From an uncultured Anaerotruncus sp. (GTDB taxonomy: Bacteria > Bacillota > Clostridia > Oscillospirales > CAG-272), in contig CAJLZE010000001.1 of NCBI GenBank assembly GCA_905210995.1, positions 19,436 through 83,435 of the forward strand: DNA of 64,000 bases, in the 5' to 3' direction. Of this stretch, positions 1 through 8,775 are shown piece after piece; positions within the stretch are counted from its first letter, which is position 1, and each line of letters begins with the position of its first letter. The notes under the pieces are model-generated. The model did no database searches, was not told the DNA's origin, and saw nothing but the letters and a program-made list of their open reading frames with translations. The position numbers and the translations under genes were made by a program.

Positions 1-71
1 GTGCCCATAAAGACCATCCGCAGCGGCTCCCGCAGAGCCGGCACGGGGTATCTCACATCATTTTTCATCAT
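1..71 (-). CDS. fmt: methionyl-tRNA formyltransferase, 5' end only
   Basis: Only the first 23 codons lie in the window. The ATG at 71-69 overlaps the TGA of def (70-68), and the frame leads into the motif LRMVFMGT, the characteristic first strand and glycine-rich turn of Fmt (usual form MRIVFMGTPDFA). Fmt formylates initiator Met-tRNA; def removes the formyl group later, and the two genes are commonly adjacent in this order. The roughly 15 residues before the conserved motif are longer than usual, so a later start is possible, but no better ribosome binding site is visible inside. The identification rests on the short motif plus the synteny. Confidence 0.75.
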   Translation of the reverse strand, partial: MMKNDVRYPVPALREPLRMVFMG

Positions 72-523
72 TTATCTTCCATGCTTATGGCAATATCGGT
101 ATAGAGCTTGCCGTCAAGGTGATCTATCTCATGACAGAAGGCGCGTGCCAGCAGTCCCTCTCCGGTCATTTCGAACGCTTTGCCGTCGCGTCCCGTGGCG
201 CGCACGGTCACCTTCATCGGTCGGCGCACGATGCCCGATCTGCCGGGTATCGAAAGGCAGCCCTCGGGTCCCTCCTGCTCTCCCGCCTCGTAAATTATCT
301 CGGGGTTTATGAGGAATATCGGGTGATCCTCCTCCACCTCGATAACGACCAGGCGGCGCAGCACGCCCACCTGCGGAGCCGCAAGCCCCACGCCGTCTGC
401 CGCGCGCATTGTCTCGAGCATATCATCGAGCAGTTGCTGGATGCGCGGTGTAACTCTTTCTACCGGGCGGCTCGTCTGCCGCAGTGTCGGATCCTTATCC
501 GTAATTATTTTTCTCTTAGCCAT
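68..523 (-). CDS. def: peptide deformylase
   Basis: Cytoplasmic metalloenzyme removing the N-formyl group from nascent proteins. All three family motifs are present: GVGLAAPQ at residues 44-51, EGCLS at 87-91 with the metal-binding Cys89, and HEIDH at 131-135 with the two metal histidines and catalytic Glu. At 151 residues it is of normal length for the type 1 family. The start is preceded by an AAGAAGGAT ribosome binding site. It is separated from priA upstream by about 280 bases that include a repeat element ending about 20 bases before the start, and overlaps fmt downstream by four bases, suggesting coupled translation. Confidence 0.97.
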   Translation of the reverse strand: MAKRKIITDKDPTLRQTSRPVERVTPRIQQLLDDMLETMRAADGVGLAAPQVGVLRRLVVIEVEEDHPIFLINPEIIYEAGEQEGPEGCLSIPGRSGIVRRPMKVTVRATGRDGKAFEMTGEGLLARAFCHEIDHLDGKLYTDIAISMEDK

Positions 524-544
524 ACAACTTATCCTTCTTTCTTT

Positions 545-700
545 GATCTCGGGTGACGTTTGTGCAGACTCTGAGCTTCATACCCCGATGATGAAATAAG
601 TACAGATTCATATCTGTTATGGAAATACAGTCACATCAAAACTTTATCACCGTATCCGTATGGGAGGGGCTCTGCTCCTCCCGCAAAGCATATGCAGACA
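545..700. repeat. dispersed repeat element between priA and def
   Basis: Most of the gap between priA and def is a copy of a repeat also seen at 25648-25895 and, in part, at 33.8-34.06 kb and 41.8 kb. Shared blocks in order: CTCGGGTGACGTTTGTGCAGA, a block containing ATACCCCGATGATG, then GAAATAAGTACAGATTC, then the palindrome GGGAGGGGCTCTGCTCCTCCC (661-682) followed by GCAAAGC. The palindrome could form a hairpin in RNA. No open frame of convincing protein character is present. Confidence 0.75.
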
Positions 701-800
701 TCATTCACGGGAGTGGCGACCTCGGGCTTTGTCCGAGTTCATCCTCCACTACCGATACGGGAAAAATTTTGTTTCCGTCTGTTCCCGGCGGTGCGAGCCG

Positions 801-3314
801 TTATATATTCGTCGGGTTGAAATCGACCGACAGGACGGGCCCGCGCTTTGCCCTGTCCGAGAACTCCGCTCTCAGCCGGGCGAACATCGCGCGGCTCCTG
901 CCGCACAGCCTGCACTTTATTATCATCCGTATGCGGTATTTGCCGTCCACACGGTAAACAGGCGCCTCGAACGGCCCGAAAACTATTGCGGGAACGTCAC
1001 CAAACTCCCCGCCGGTAAGCTCGCGCAGCTTGTCCGACAGCAGCTTTCCCGACATTACCGCCGCCCTCTCGTCGGGCGAGGTAACGGTCAGCAGCACGAT
1101 ATCGCAGAACGGAGGAAACGTCAGCGCCCGCCGCAGCCTTATCTCGCGTGCGTAAAACGTGTCGTAATCCTGCCGGCAGGCAAGCTTTATTATATCGTGC
1201 TCGGGATTGTTCGTCTGTATTATCGCCTCGCCGGGCTTTTGCCCTCTGCCCGCTCTGCCGATGACCTGCGTGAGCATGGCGAACGTGCGCTCGCCCGCGC
1301 GGTAATCATCGAGATAAAGTGACATATCCGCCAGCAGCACGCCGACGAGCGTGACGTCGGGGAAGTCGTGCCCCTTTGTCACCATCTGCGTACCGAGCAG
1401 GATATCCCCCTCGTGCGCCCGGAATTTACCGAGCAATCTGTCGTATGCTTCGCGCGTGGACGTCGTGTCGGTGTCCATGCGTATGACGCGCACACCGGGG
1501 ATCAGAAGCCCCAGCTCCTGCTCGACCCGCTGTGTGCCGTAGCCCATCCTCACAAGGTGCTCCGACCCGCAGTTAGGGCATTTTTCGGGCAGCGGCATAT
1601 GCCTGCCGCACCAATGGCAGACAAGCTCGCCCGCGCCGTAATCGCCCTCGCGCGTGTGGTAGGTCATTGAGACCGAGCACCGCGGGCAGGTTATCGCCGT
1701 TCCGCACGACGCACAGGAGACAAAATTGTTGTACCCGCGGCGGTTCAGGAACAGTATCGACTGCTCGCCGCGCGAATACACCTCACACAGTCGTGAGGCA
1801 AGCTCGGTGCCGATGGGCGAAAGATTCGCACCGCGCGCCTCGCCGCGCATATCCGCGACCGTGACCGCGGGCAGCGCCGCGCCGCCGTAGCGGTGCGTGA
1901 GCCTTACGAGCGTATATGTGCCGTCGCACGCCTTTTTGAAGCTCTCGACCGACGGCGTTGCCGAGCAGAGCAGCATGAGCGCCGAATTTGCGGCGCTGCG
2001 GTATCTTGCAATGTCGCGCGCGTGGTAGCGCGGCGACATATCGGACTTGTATGTGTGTTCCTGCTCCTCGTCGATGACGATGAGCCCCGGGTCCTTCACC
2101 GGTGCGAATATCGCCGAGCGCGTGCCGACCGCAAGCGGTGCGGCGCCCGTGCGTATCCTCTCCCACGCGGCGTATCTCTCGCTGCGCGAAAGCCCCGAAT
2201 GCAGCACCGCGACCCTCTCGCCGTAACGCGAGCAGAATATAGCCAGCGACTGCGGCGTCAGCGCTATCTCGGGCAAAAGCAGGATGACCCCGCGCCCGCG
2301 CGACAGCATCAGATCGATAAGCGCCAGCATAACCGCGGTCTTGCCGCTGCCGGTCACGCCGTAAAGCAGTGCGCCGTGCGCCCGTCCGTCACCGGAAAGC
2401 TCCGCGAGCTTTTCAAAAGCCGCGCTCTGCTCGTCGTTAAGACGCACGGGCTCCGCGTTCGGCTTTTCGGGCAGGACCGTCTCCGACCGCGCCCTCTCCG
2501 CGTCGCGCATGACACGCCGCAGGACCCCCTTTTTCTCAAGGGACAATATCTGCGCGCGGCATTTGCCGAACTTTTCTTCAAGCTCAGTCTCGCGTATTCC
2601 GTCCCCGCACCCGATAAGCGACTCGGTTATCGCGACCTGTATCGCCGATGCGGGACGTTTTATGTCGGGGTGCCTTTTGTCGAGCACCGCACGCAACCCG
2701 TCGGGTGAGAGCACCGGCTCACAGTACATTTCGCCGCGCGCGTCACCGCCCGCGGTCTCAAGCTCGCGGATGAGCAGCGGCACTCTGCCGCCGCAAAGCG
2801 CGTCGGCAATGCCGGACGCCTGCGCGCCGAAGCGCGATGTCAGCGCCGCCGCCGAGACTCTGCCCCTGCCGCGGACGTATTCAAGCACCATGAGCGCTGC
2901 GGGATCGTCGTTTTCGATATCTACGGCGGCTTCCGGCTCCGCATACGCGGGATTGGGAAGATAAAACTCGGTCAACCGCGAAAGTGCGGCGGGCGGCAGC
3001 ATTGCGCGCACCGCGTCGCCCGTCGTGCAGAGCGTCTGCTCTTTCATAAATCGGCAGAGCCCCAGCATTTCGGTATCGAGCGACACCTCGCGCGAGCACA
3101 CGCCCGCGACCGGCTTGAGCTTGTCCTCCGGTGTATCGGAGCTGTCGCGCACGGCGGTGCACAGTGCGATCATGCGGCGGTTGCCGCTGCCGAACGGAAC
3201 GCTGAGAAAATCGCCCGGCGCGATCTCCATGCCCTCGGGTATCCGGTAATCGTATTCGCGGTCTATCTGAAAGGGCGCGTCAAGCAGATACACGCCGGCA
3301 TACACAGAGTTCAT
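801..3314 (-). CDS. priA: primosomal protein N' (PriA replication-restart helicase)
   Basis: Superfamily 2 DNA helicase that reloads the replisome at stalled forks. Walker A GVTGSGKT lies near residues 319-326, the DEAD-box-like DEEQE some 90 residues further on, and the helicase core is interrupted by the diagnostic zinc-binding insertion with paired cysteines (CASCG...CPRC...CHWCG...CPNCG). Length of 837 residues is typical. It lies in the usual neighbourhood, between rpoZ and def, transcribed with both. In Bacillus coaBC normally precedes priA; it is not present here. The stop is TAA at 803-801. Confidence 0.97.
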   Translation of the reverse strand: MNSVYAGVYLLDAPFQIDREYDYRIPEGMEIAPGDFLSVPFGSGNRRMIALCTAVRDSSDTPEDKLKPVAGVCSREVSLDTEMLGLCRFMKEQTLCTTGDAVRAMLPPAALSRLTEFYLPNPAYAEPEAAVDIENDDPAALMVLEYVRGRGRVSAAALTSRFGAQASGIADALCGGRVPLLIRELETAGGDARGEMYCEPVLSPDGLRAVLDKRHPDIKRPASAIQVAITESLIGCGDGIRETELEEKFGKCRAQILSLEKKGVLRRVMRDAERARSETVLPEKPNAEPVRLNDEQSAAFEKLAELSGDGRAHGALLYGVTGSGKTAVMLALIDLMLSRGRGVILLLPEIALTPQSLAIFCSRYGERVAVLHSGLSRSERYAAWERIRTGAAPLAVGTRSAIFAPVKDPGLIVIDEEQEHTYKSDMSPRYHARDIARYRSAANSALMLLCSATPSVESFKKACDGTYTLVRLTHRYGGAALPAVTVADMRGEARGANLSPIGTELASRLCEVYSRGEQSILFLNRRGYNNFVSCASCGTAITCPRCSVSMTYHTREGDYGAGELVCHWCGRHMPLPEKCPNCGSEHLVRMGYGTQRVEQELGLLIPGVRVIRMDTDTTSTREAYDRLLGKFRAHEGDILLGTQMVTKGHDFPDVTLVGVLLADMSLYLDDYRAGERTFAMLTQVIGRAGRGQKPGEAIIQTNNPEHDIIKLACRQDYDTFYAREIRLRRALTFPPFCDIVLLTVTSPDERAAVMSGKLLSDKLRELTGGEFGDVPAIVFGPFEAPVYRVDGKYRIRMIIKCRLCGRSRAMFARLRAEFSDRAKRGPVLSVDFNPTNI

Positions 3315-3358
3315 GCGGATTCCTTTCGTTTACCGGGAAGTGTTGTGCGGGCGCCCCG

Positions 3359-3838
3359 TCACTTGCTCATCGTTTCCCAGTCGCCCTCTTCTTCATAATC
3401 GCCGTCCACCTTGTCGGGGGCGGGACCATCGGAGAACTTCTCCTCGGGCAGCGTCTCCTCGGTCACAACGATAGGCTCGGCTCCGGTATCGCGCTTTGCG
3501 GGAGCGATATCGGTGCCCGCCTGATGAGCGGCGGCGAACAGGCTCGAATTTTCGCCCACGACCACCGAGTCGCCCTCGCGGTCAACGATGACGTATTCGC
3601 CCGACTCGATCTTGTCGATAGCGATCTTCACCGCCTTGCGGTCGCGGTAATCGGGATTGACCGTTACCGCTTCGCCCGCCTTTTCGGTCTCCTTTGCGCC
3701 CGCCGCGGCTTTTTCGGCAAGGTGACGCTCACGCACATATTCGTCGGTGATGAGTCTGGCGCACTTTGCGGTAGCGACCGCGAGCTGATAACGGTTGAAT
3801 TTGCCCTTTGTGAGCTTGTTGATGGTAGGATAAAGCAT
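3359..3838 (-). CDS. rpoZ: RNA polymerase omega subunit with C-terminal extension
   Basis: The first 50 or so residues match bacterial omega (MLYPTINKL, then YQLAVATAKCAR and a later KAVKIAIDKIESGEY), the small subunit that binds the beta' C-terminus and helps assembly of RNA polymerase. At 159 residues it is about twice the usual 65-90; the extra C-terminal half is acidic and Pro/Glu/Asp-rich and probably disordered. The position just after remA and before priA is the canonical one. Identification is firm for the N-terminal part; the role of the tail is unknown. Confidence 0.9.
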   Translation of the reverse strand: MLYPTINKLTKGKFNRYQLAVATAKCARLITDEYVRERHLAEKAAAGAKETEKAGEAVTVNPDYRDRKAVKIAIDKIESGEYVIVDREGDSVVVGENSSLFAAAHQAGTDIAPAKRDTGAEPIVVTEETLPEEKFSDGPAPDKVDGDYEEEGDWETMSK

Positions 3839-3892
3839 TTTATTCTCCTTGATCTGTGTGTTCTTTTTCGTAATGTATTTGCCCGCGGCGGT

Positions 3893-4156
3893 TCAGTCCG
3901 CCTCGGTCTCGTCGTCGCCGTCCTCGCTGTCAAGACGGTTGGCGATCGTCTCCGCCTGCACGGCGGAAAGGATAACATGGTCCGAATCGGTGATTATAAC
4001 GGCTCTCGTGCGCCTGCCGCAGGAAACGTCGATGACCCGCCCCTGCTCGCGCGCGTCCTGCACCAGCCTTTTGACCGGCGCCGAATCGGGACTGACCAGA
4101 GCCACAACACGGTCGGCGGCTACGATATTGCCGTAGCCTATGCTTATGAATTTCAT
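3893..4156 (-). CDS. remA: RemA family regulatory protein (DUF370)
   Basis: An 87-residue protein with the DUF370/RemA hallmarks: it opens [10 protein letters not shown], continues into a conserved block ending [16 protein letters not shown] and has a [12 protein letters not shown] tail. RemA in Bacillus is a DNA-binding ring-forming activator of matrix and osmoprotection genes. The position between yicC and rpoZ is the standard Firmicutes arrangement, except that gmk, normally directly downstream, is missing: only about 50 bases separate it from rpoZ. Confidence 0.93.
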   Translation of the reverse strand: MKFISIGYGNIVAADRVVALVSPDSAPVKRLVQDAREQGRVIDVSCGRRTRAVIITDSDHVILSAVQAETIANRLDSEDGDDETEAD

Positions 4157-4204
4157 AAAACGCCTTCTTTCATGGATTCTTTCGTTTTTGCCCTTATTTT
4201 GCCT

Positions 4205-5113
4205 TTATTCGATGTTCTGTATCTGTTCGCGGACCTTTTCGGTCTCGTTTTTAAGCTCCACGCCGACCGCGGCGATATCTGCGTTCTGGCACTTTGAGCA
4301 GATCGTGTTTATCTCGCGGTTGACCTCCTGGAGCTGAAAATCAAACTTTCTTCCAACGGGAGCGTCCGAGCGCGTCATTTCGTGCAGTGCCGAAAGATGA
4401 GAGCGCAGGCGCACCAGCTCTTCGTCGATGGCAAGGCGGTCCGCCTGTATCGCGCACTCGGTGAGGATGCGGTTTTCGTCCGGCTCGGCGCCGCTCTCGG
4501 CAAGCAGCGTGCGTATGCGTGAGGTGATCTTTGCGTGCAGTGCCGCCGAATTTGCAGCCGAAAGCGCGTCAACGCGGTCAACGAGCGCTCCGATGCCGTC
4601 AAGCTTGCCCTCGATATCCCTGCGCAGATTTTCACCCTCGCGCACGCGCTCGGCGCAAAAGGCTTCAAGCGCCCCGCGCAGCACCGGCTCGATGTATATC
4701 CATTCTTCCTCCGGATCGGGCGCATCTCCCGCTCCCCGGACGGTGAATATATCGCGGTTCTCCGCCACCGTCATGACCGAAATGTCGTCGCAGAGACCGA
4801 ATTCATCGCGCAGCGCGTGAAGCGCGGCGATATACGAGGCTGCGGCTGCGCGGTCGAGCGCAAGAGGCGGCGCCGCAGTGCCGCCATCGGAGCCGGAAAC
4901 GGGCGCCGAGGTTATGTTTACATCCACCTTGCCGCGGCTGACGCCCGCCGAGACAAACATTGCGCGGATGCGGGGCTCGAGCGGCGTCAGCGCGCGCGGG
5001 AGCCTCAGGTTGAGATCAAGAAATTTGTTGTTGACGGATTTTATCTCCGCCGAGACCGAACGGTCGTCGGTTTCGGCGCATTTCCGGCTGTACGCCGTCA
5101 TGCTTCTGAACAT
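4205..5113 (-). CDS. yicC: YicC family endoribonuclease
   Basis: A 302-residue YicC protein: N-terminus MFRSMTAYSR matches the family start MIRSMTGYG, and the C-terminal domain (DUF1732) ends with GRKFDFQLQEVNREINT and KVREQIQNIE as is usual. Members are hexameric endoribonucleases acting on small RNAs. An upstream in-frame ATG at 5158 exists, but the conserved N-terminus fixes the start at 5113, with a GGGGAAAGGAA stretch upstream. First gene of the yicC-remA-rpoZ-priA-def-fmt operon, served by the promoter at 5188-5216. Confidence 0.93.
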   Translation of the reverse strand: MFRSMTAYSRKCAETDDRSVSAEIKSVNNKFLDLNLRLPRALTPLEPRIRAMFVSAGVSRGKVDVNITSAPVSGSDGGTAAPPLALDRAAAASYIAALHALRDEFGLCDDISVMTVAENRDIFTVRGAGDAPDPEEEWIYIEPVLRGALEAFCAERVREGENLRRDIEGKLDGIGALVDRVDALSAANSAALHAKITSRIRTLLAESGAEPDENRILTECAIQADRLAIDEELVRLRSHLSALHEMTRSDAPVGRKFDFQLQEVNREINTICSKCQNADIAAVGVELKNETEKVREQIQNIE

Positions 5114-5187
5114 AATGCGCGGGATTCCTTTCCCCTCCGACGCTTGCGCCGGAAGCACCGTGATGAAATTTTCGCATATATATAGTT

Positions 5188-5216
5188 ATTATAATATATT
5201 TTTAATCGCTTGTCAA
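5188..5216 (-). promoter_or_regulatory. sigma-A promoter for the yicC operon
   Basis: On the minus strand a TTGACA (5216-5211), 17-base spacer and TATAAT (5193-5188) match the housekeeping consensus exactly, about 75 bases before the yicC start. Confidence 0.85.
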
Positions 5217-5329
5217 GACGCGCGCGTGAAGGCGGCGGAAGAAAATGTAAAGCTTCGGTTAACAATAAGTCGAAGGCTGACGATCTTCAAAAAAAATGCG
5301 TGACAGGCGTCTTTTGTTGCCAACTTAGG

Positions 5330-5358
5330 TTGACATGAGCCTCTCGGGATGCTATACT
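5330..5358 (+). promoter_or_regulatory. sigma-A promoter for the GH78-like gene
   Basis: TTGACA at 5330-5335, a 17-base spacer and TATACT at 5353-5358, 35 bases before the start codon at 5394. It diverges from the yicC promoter, leaving a 113-base shared regulatory region. Confidence 0.8.
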
Positions 5359-5393
5359 TATGTCACATCAACCCCTCGGGAGGAGCTTTTACA

Positions 5394-7514
5394 ATGAACG
5401 GTAACGAAATTCTCACCCACGCCGTGCCGATATGGTTTGCGGGCAGCACATCGATGCCCGACGAATATGCCGAATTCGACGCGGACTTCAGTGCGGAAAA
5501 CACCGGAAAATTTGAATTTTACATCGCCGCCGGCTCGGAATACAGCCTTTACCTCGACGGCAGACTTATCGGCTTCGGGCAGTATCAGGATTACCCCGGA
5601 CGCCTCATATACGACACCCTGACCTTTGATGCGGAAGCGGGCGAACACACCCTGCGTGTTATCGCGTGGCACTGGGGCGTTGACTCATTCACGCACACAA
5701 AGCGTCCGCCGTATGTGATATTCGGGCTTCGCGGCACGGCGGGAGAGCAGGCGCTCGTCTCGTCGGAAAACACGCCCTCGCGGCGTGCGCCGGGATATGT
5801 CCCTTATAAAAATCATACTATCACGTCACAGCTGGGACTCGGCTGCGAATACAGCGCCGCAGATGCCGCCGACAAAGAAAATTCCGCTTTCACGCCGTCG
5901 GTGCGCGCGTCCGTCGGAACACAGGACGGCTCATATGTGCTGCTCCCGCGCCCGATAAAGCGCTGCGATCTGCTTCCGGACACCGCCATGACGGTAGTCA
6001 GACGCGGATATTACCGCGCGGCAAGCGGCGCAGCGTTTTCGGACGATCCGGGACTCGCCCTCGACAGCGCCGAGCTCGACGTGGAGCGCAAGGACGCCGA
6101 CGGATGCTATCTTGTTGCCGACACCGGAGCCGAAGAAACCGGATTTATAAAATTTTTATTTTCCGCTTCGCGCGTCTGCGACGTGCTCGTCGGCTGGGGA
6201 GAGCACCTGACGCCCGAGCGCGAAACGCCGCGCACAGCCATGGGGAGCCGCCGCTTTTACTACCGCTACACCGCCGCCCGGGGGCAGAACCGCCGCACCG
6301 AACCGATGCGCCGCGCCGGCTGCCGCTATCTTGAGATCTTCGTTGCCGACCCGGACGCGGACATAAGATATCTCGGCCTTGTGCCCGAGCGCTACCCGCT
6401 GACTCTTTCCGCCGCGCCCGTAAAGGATGCCGCGCGCCGCGCCGTATACGACTGCGCCGTGCGCACGCTCGAGCTTTGCATGCACGAGCATTACGAGGAC
6501 TGCCCGTGGCGCGAGCAGTCGCTTTATTCGCTCGACTCTCGCACGCAGATGCTCTGCGGCTACGCCGCATTTGCCGACGGCAACGCAAAATTTGTGCGTG
6601 CAAGCCTCGACCTCATCTCACGCAGTGAACGCCCCGACGGGCTGCTCACGCTCTGCGCACCCGCGGGCATCGACCGCCCGATCCCGTGCTATTCGCTCTC
6701 ATATATAATACAGATGAAAGAATACGGCGATTTTTCGGGAGACGCCGCCTTCCTTGAGTCAAAGCTCAATCTGCTCGAACGCATAGCGTCGGTATTTCTC
6801 GACCGCCGCGCATCCGAGCACGGCGGAGCGGTGCGCCGGCTGCCCGACCGCCTCGGTTACTGGAACTTCTACGAGTGGGCAAAGACTCTTGACGGGCGTT
6901 CGATACACAAGGAGACCGCAGACGCCGATCTGCCCGCCGAAGCACCGCTCACCGCGTTTCTTGCTATGGCGTGCCGCGATCTCGGCGCGATATTTGAGCT
7001 CTGCGCCGCGAAAAACGGAGAAAAAGCCGACGTATTTGCAAAAAAAGCCGAATACTACCGCGCGGCGGGCAGCGAGCTTGCAGCCGCGATACGCAATGTG
7101 TTCTTTGACGCGGACGCGGGGCTCTTCCGCAGCTTTACCGACCGCGCCGACGCTCCTTTTGCGGTGCTGACACAGGCGCTCTGCCTGCTCGCGGGCGCAG
7201 GCGAAGGCACGGACACCTCACGTGCGCTCGAAGCAGTCGCCGTCAACGGCGGGGAAGGGCTCGTACCCGCTACGCTCTCCTCCTCGGTCTTCCGTTTTGA
7301 CGCGCTGGCGGCAGCCGACGCCGAAAAATATGCCCCCGTGATACTCGCCGAGCTTGACCGCGACGGGAAATATATGCTCGACCGCGGCGCCACGACGTTC
7401 TGGGAGACGATAAAGGGAGCTGCCGACTTCGGCGGTGCGGGGAGCCTCTGCCACGGATGGAGCGCGCTTGCCGCACTCTGGTACACGCGGCTCGAAGCAC
7501 ACGTCGGCTGTTGA
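5394..7514 (+). CDS. GH78-like alpha-L-rhamnosidase family protein
   Basis: A 706-residue protein with an N-terminal beta-sandwich (GKFEFYIAAGSEYSLYLDGR, a sugar-binding-like fold) and an (alpha/alpha)6 six-hairpin catalytic region carrying HEHYEDCPWREQ near residue 365, the signature region of bacterial alpha-L-rhamnosidases. No signal peptide is seen, so it probably acts inside the cell on imported oligosaccharides. The start at 5394 follows a GGGAGGAG site; the longer frame from 5349 overlaps the promoter and is not credible. Family assignment is good; substrate is inferred and could be another glycoside. Confidence 0.8.
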   Translation: MNGNEILTHAVPIWFAGSTSMPDEYAEFDADFSAENTGKFEFYIAAGSEYSLYLDGRLIGFGQYQDYPGRLIYDTLTFDAEAGEHTLRVIAWHWGVDSFTHTKRPPYVIFGLRGTAGEQALVSSENTPSRRAPGYVPYKNHTITSQLGLGCEYSAADAADKENSAFTPSVRASVGTQDGSYVLLPRPIKRCDLLPDTAMTVVRRGYYRAASGAAFSDDPGLALDSAELDVERKDADGCYLVADTGAEETGFIKFLFSASRVCDVLVGWGEHLTPERETPRTAMGSRRFYYRYTAARGQNRRTEPMRRAGCRYLEIFVADPDADIRYLGLVPERYPLTLSAAPVKDAARRAVYDCAVRTLELCMHEHYEDCPWREQSLYSLDSRTQMLCGYAAFADGNAKFVRASLDLISRSERPDGLLTLCAPAGIDRPIPCYSLSYIIQMKEYGDFSGDAAFLESKLNLLERIASVFLDRRASEHGGAVRRLPDRLGYWNFYEWAKTLDGRSIHKETADADLPAEAPLTAFLAMACRDLGAIFELCAAKNGEKADVFAKKAEYYRAAGSELAAAIRNVFFDADAGLFRSFTDRADAPFAVLTQALCLLAGAGEGTDTSRALEAVAVNGGEGLVPATLSSSVFRFDALAAADAEKYAPVILAELDRDGKYMLDRGATTFWETIKGAADFGGAGSLCHGWSALAALWYTRLEAHVGC

Positions 7515-7786
7515 CCTTGCTCGCAATTTTTTTAAATATCTTATTTTCGCGAATAAAAACGCCGCGCGGCGCAAACAATAGACCGATAGGTTATCGCACC
7601 GGCGGCGCGGCTACATAAGGCAAAAAGCCGGACCCATCCCGCCCTCGGCACCACCCACCGCGCCGTGCGCCCGTTATGTTTATCGGACGAAGCACGGCAG
7701 CGGAGCGGGTGCGCCGACGGGAAGCAATGCGCGTCCGGCTCTTTTTGCCTCATCACGCGGGGACACCCGCTCATGAGGTCGCGAAA

Positions 7787-8461
7787 ATGGATAAATACAA
7801 GAAGAAAAGGATCATCCGCGCCGCCGCGGTGCTGACATTTGCCGCTCTGCTTCTCATGCCCTGCCTGCCGATACACGGCGAGGCGGAAATTTACCGCAAG
7901 GTGCTGCGGCTGCACGTTATCGCCGACTCGGACTCCCCCGAGGATCAGAGTATAAAGCTCTCGGTGCGCGACGCCGTGCTTGACGTGATACCCGACATTC
8001 TCGGCGAATGCAGGACATATGACGAGGCAAAGACAGCTCTCGCCGACGAAAACAACCAAGCAGTGCTGCTTGCAGCCGCGCGTGAGCGGCTCAAGGAGCT
8101 GGGCGCGGGCTGCGACGCCGCGATAACACTCGGCGAGGAGTATTATCCGACCCGCGAATACGACGGCGTGCGCCTGCCGGCGGGGAAGTACACCTCGCTC
8201 CGCATCGTGCTCGGCTCCGGCTCGGGCAAAAACTGGTGGTGCGTGCTCTTTCCGTCGCTCTGCCTGTCGGCGGCGCGCCGCAGTGCGGCGCCCGCCGGCA
8301 GTGATATCACCGACGATGCCGAGAACCCCCGCGGGGAGGATTATATCGCCGCCGGATTCACGCCCGAGCAGTACCGCACGATAACCGAGACAGACGCGCC
8401 GCGCTATCGCATAAGGTTCAGGATACTCGAGCTTATCGGCGAGTTGACCGCGGCAAACTGA
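7787..8461 (+). CDS. spoIIR: stage II sporulation protein R
   Basis: A 224-residue secreted signalling protein. After a short basic N-terminus and one hydrophobic segment (about 9-26) comes the family core EIYRKVLRLHVIADSDSPEDQ and later NWWCVLFPSLCL. SpoIIR is made in the forespore and triggers the SpoIIGA protease in the mother-cell membrane, which processes pro-sigma-E. The start MDKYKKKR at 7787 is chosen over an upstream in-frame ATG because it is directly followed by the membrane segment and preceded by a GAGG site. Together with spoIVB it marks the organism as a spore-former. Confidence 0.9.
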   Translation: MDKYKKKRIIRAAAVLTFAALLLMPCLPIHGEAEIYRKVLRLHVIADSDSPEDQSIKLSVRDAVLDVIPDILGECRTYDEAKTALADENNQAVLLAAARERLKELGAGCDAAITLGEEYYPTREYDGVRLPAGKYTSLRIVLGSGSGKNWWCVLFPSLCLSAARRSAAPAGSDITDDAENPRGEDYIAAGFTPEQYRTITETDAPRYRIRFRILELIGELTAAN

Positions 8462-8515
8462 CGTCCCCCCGCCTTTGGAACCGGCGAGCCGCGGTGACAC
8501 GGACCGGCATTTTTG

Positions 8516-8557
8516 AAGGGCTGTTAAAAACAAATTGTTTTTGACAGCCCTTTTTTT
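8516..8557 (+). terminator. terminator after spoIIR
   Basis: Hairpin AAGGGCTGTTAAAAAC / GTTTTTGACAGCCCTT with a five-base loop and a T-tract. A close relative of this hairpin, with the same flank GGCATTTTT, sits downstream of tmk at 27515-27549. Confidence 0.85.
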
Positions 8558-8690
8558 ACGTACACACGGCGTCATGTTTTTAAATATCATACTTTTCATT
8601 CATCCCGTCGGCGACGGCACGGATGCGGCAAAAAACAGTTTGTTTACCGTTTCTTATCTTTTGCGACACATTGCGAAATTCCCGTTATGT

Positions 8691-8696
8691 TATAAT
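8691..8696 (+). promoter_or_regulatory. -10 element upstream of the DUF1538 gene
   Basis: A TATAAT at 8691-8696 lies 80 bases before the TTG start. The candidate -35 TTGCGA (8671-8676) is spaced only 14 bases, so the promoter is tentative. Confidence 0.4.
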
Positions 8697-8775
8697 AAAG
8701 GTAGAAAATAATTTTTGAACGCGTGAATGCGCAAGCGTATCCGCACATTGTCTGTCGGTACAGAAAGGACACGAA

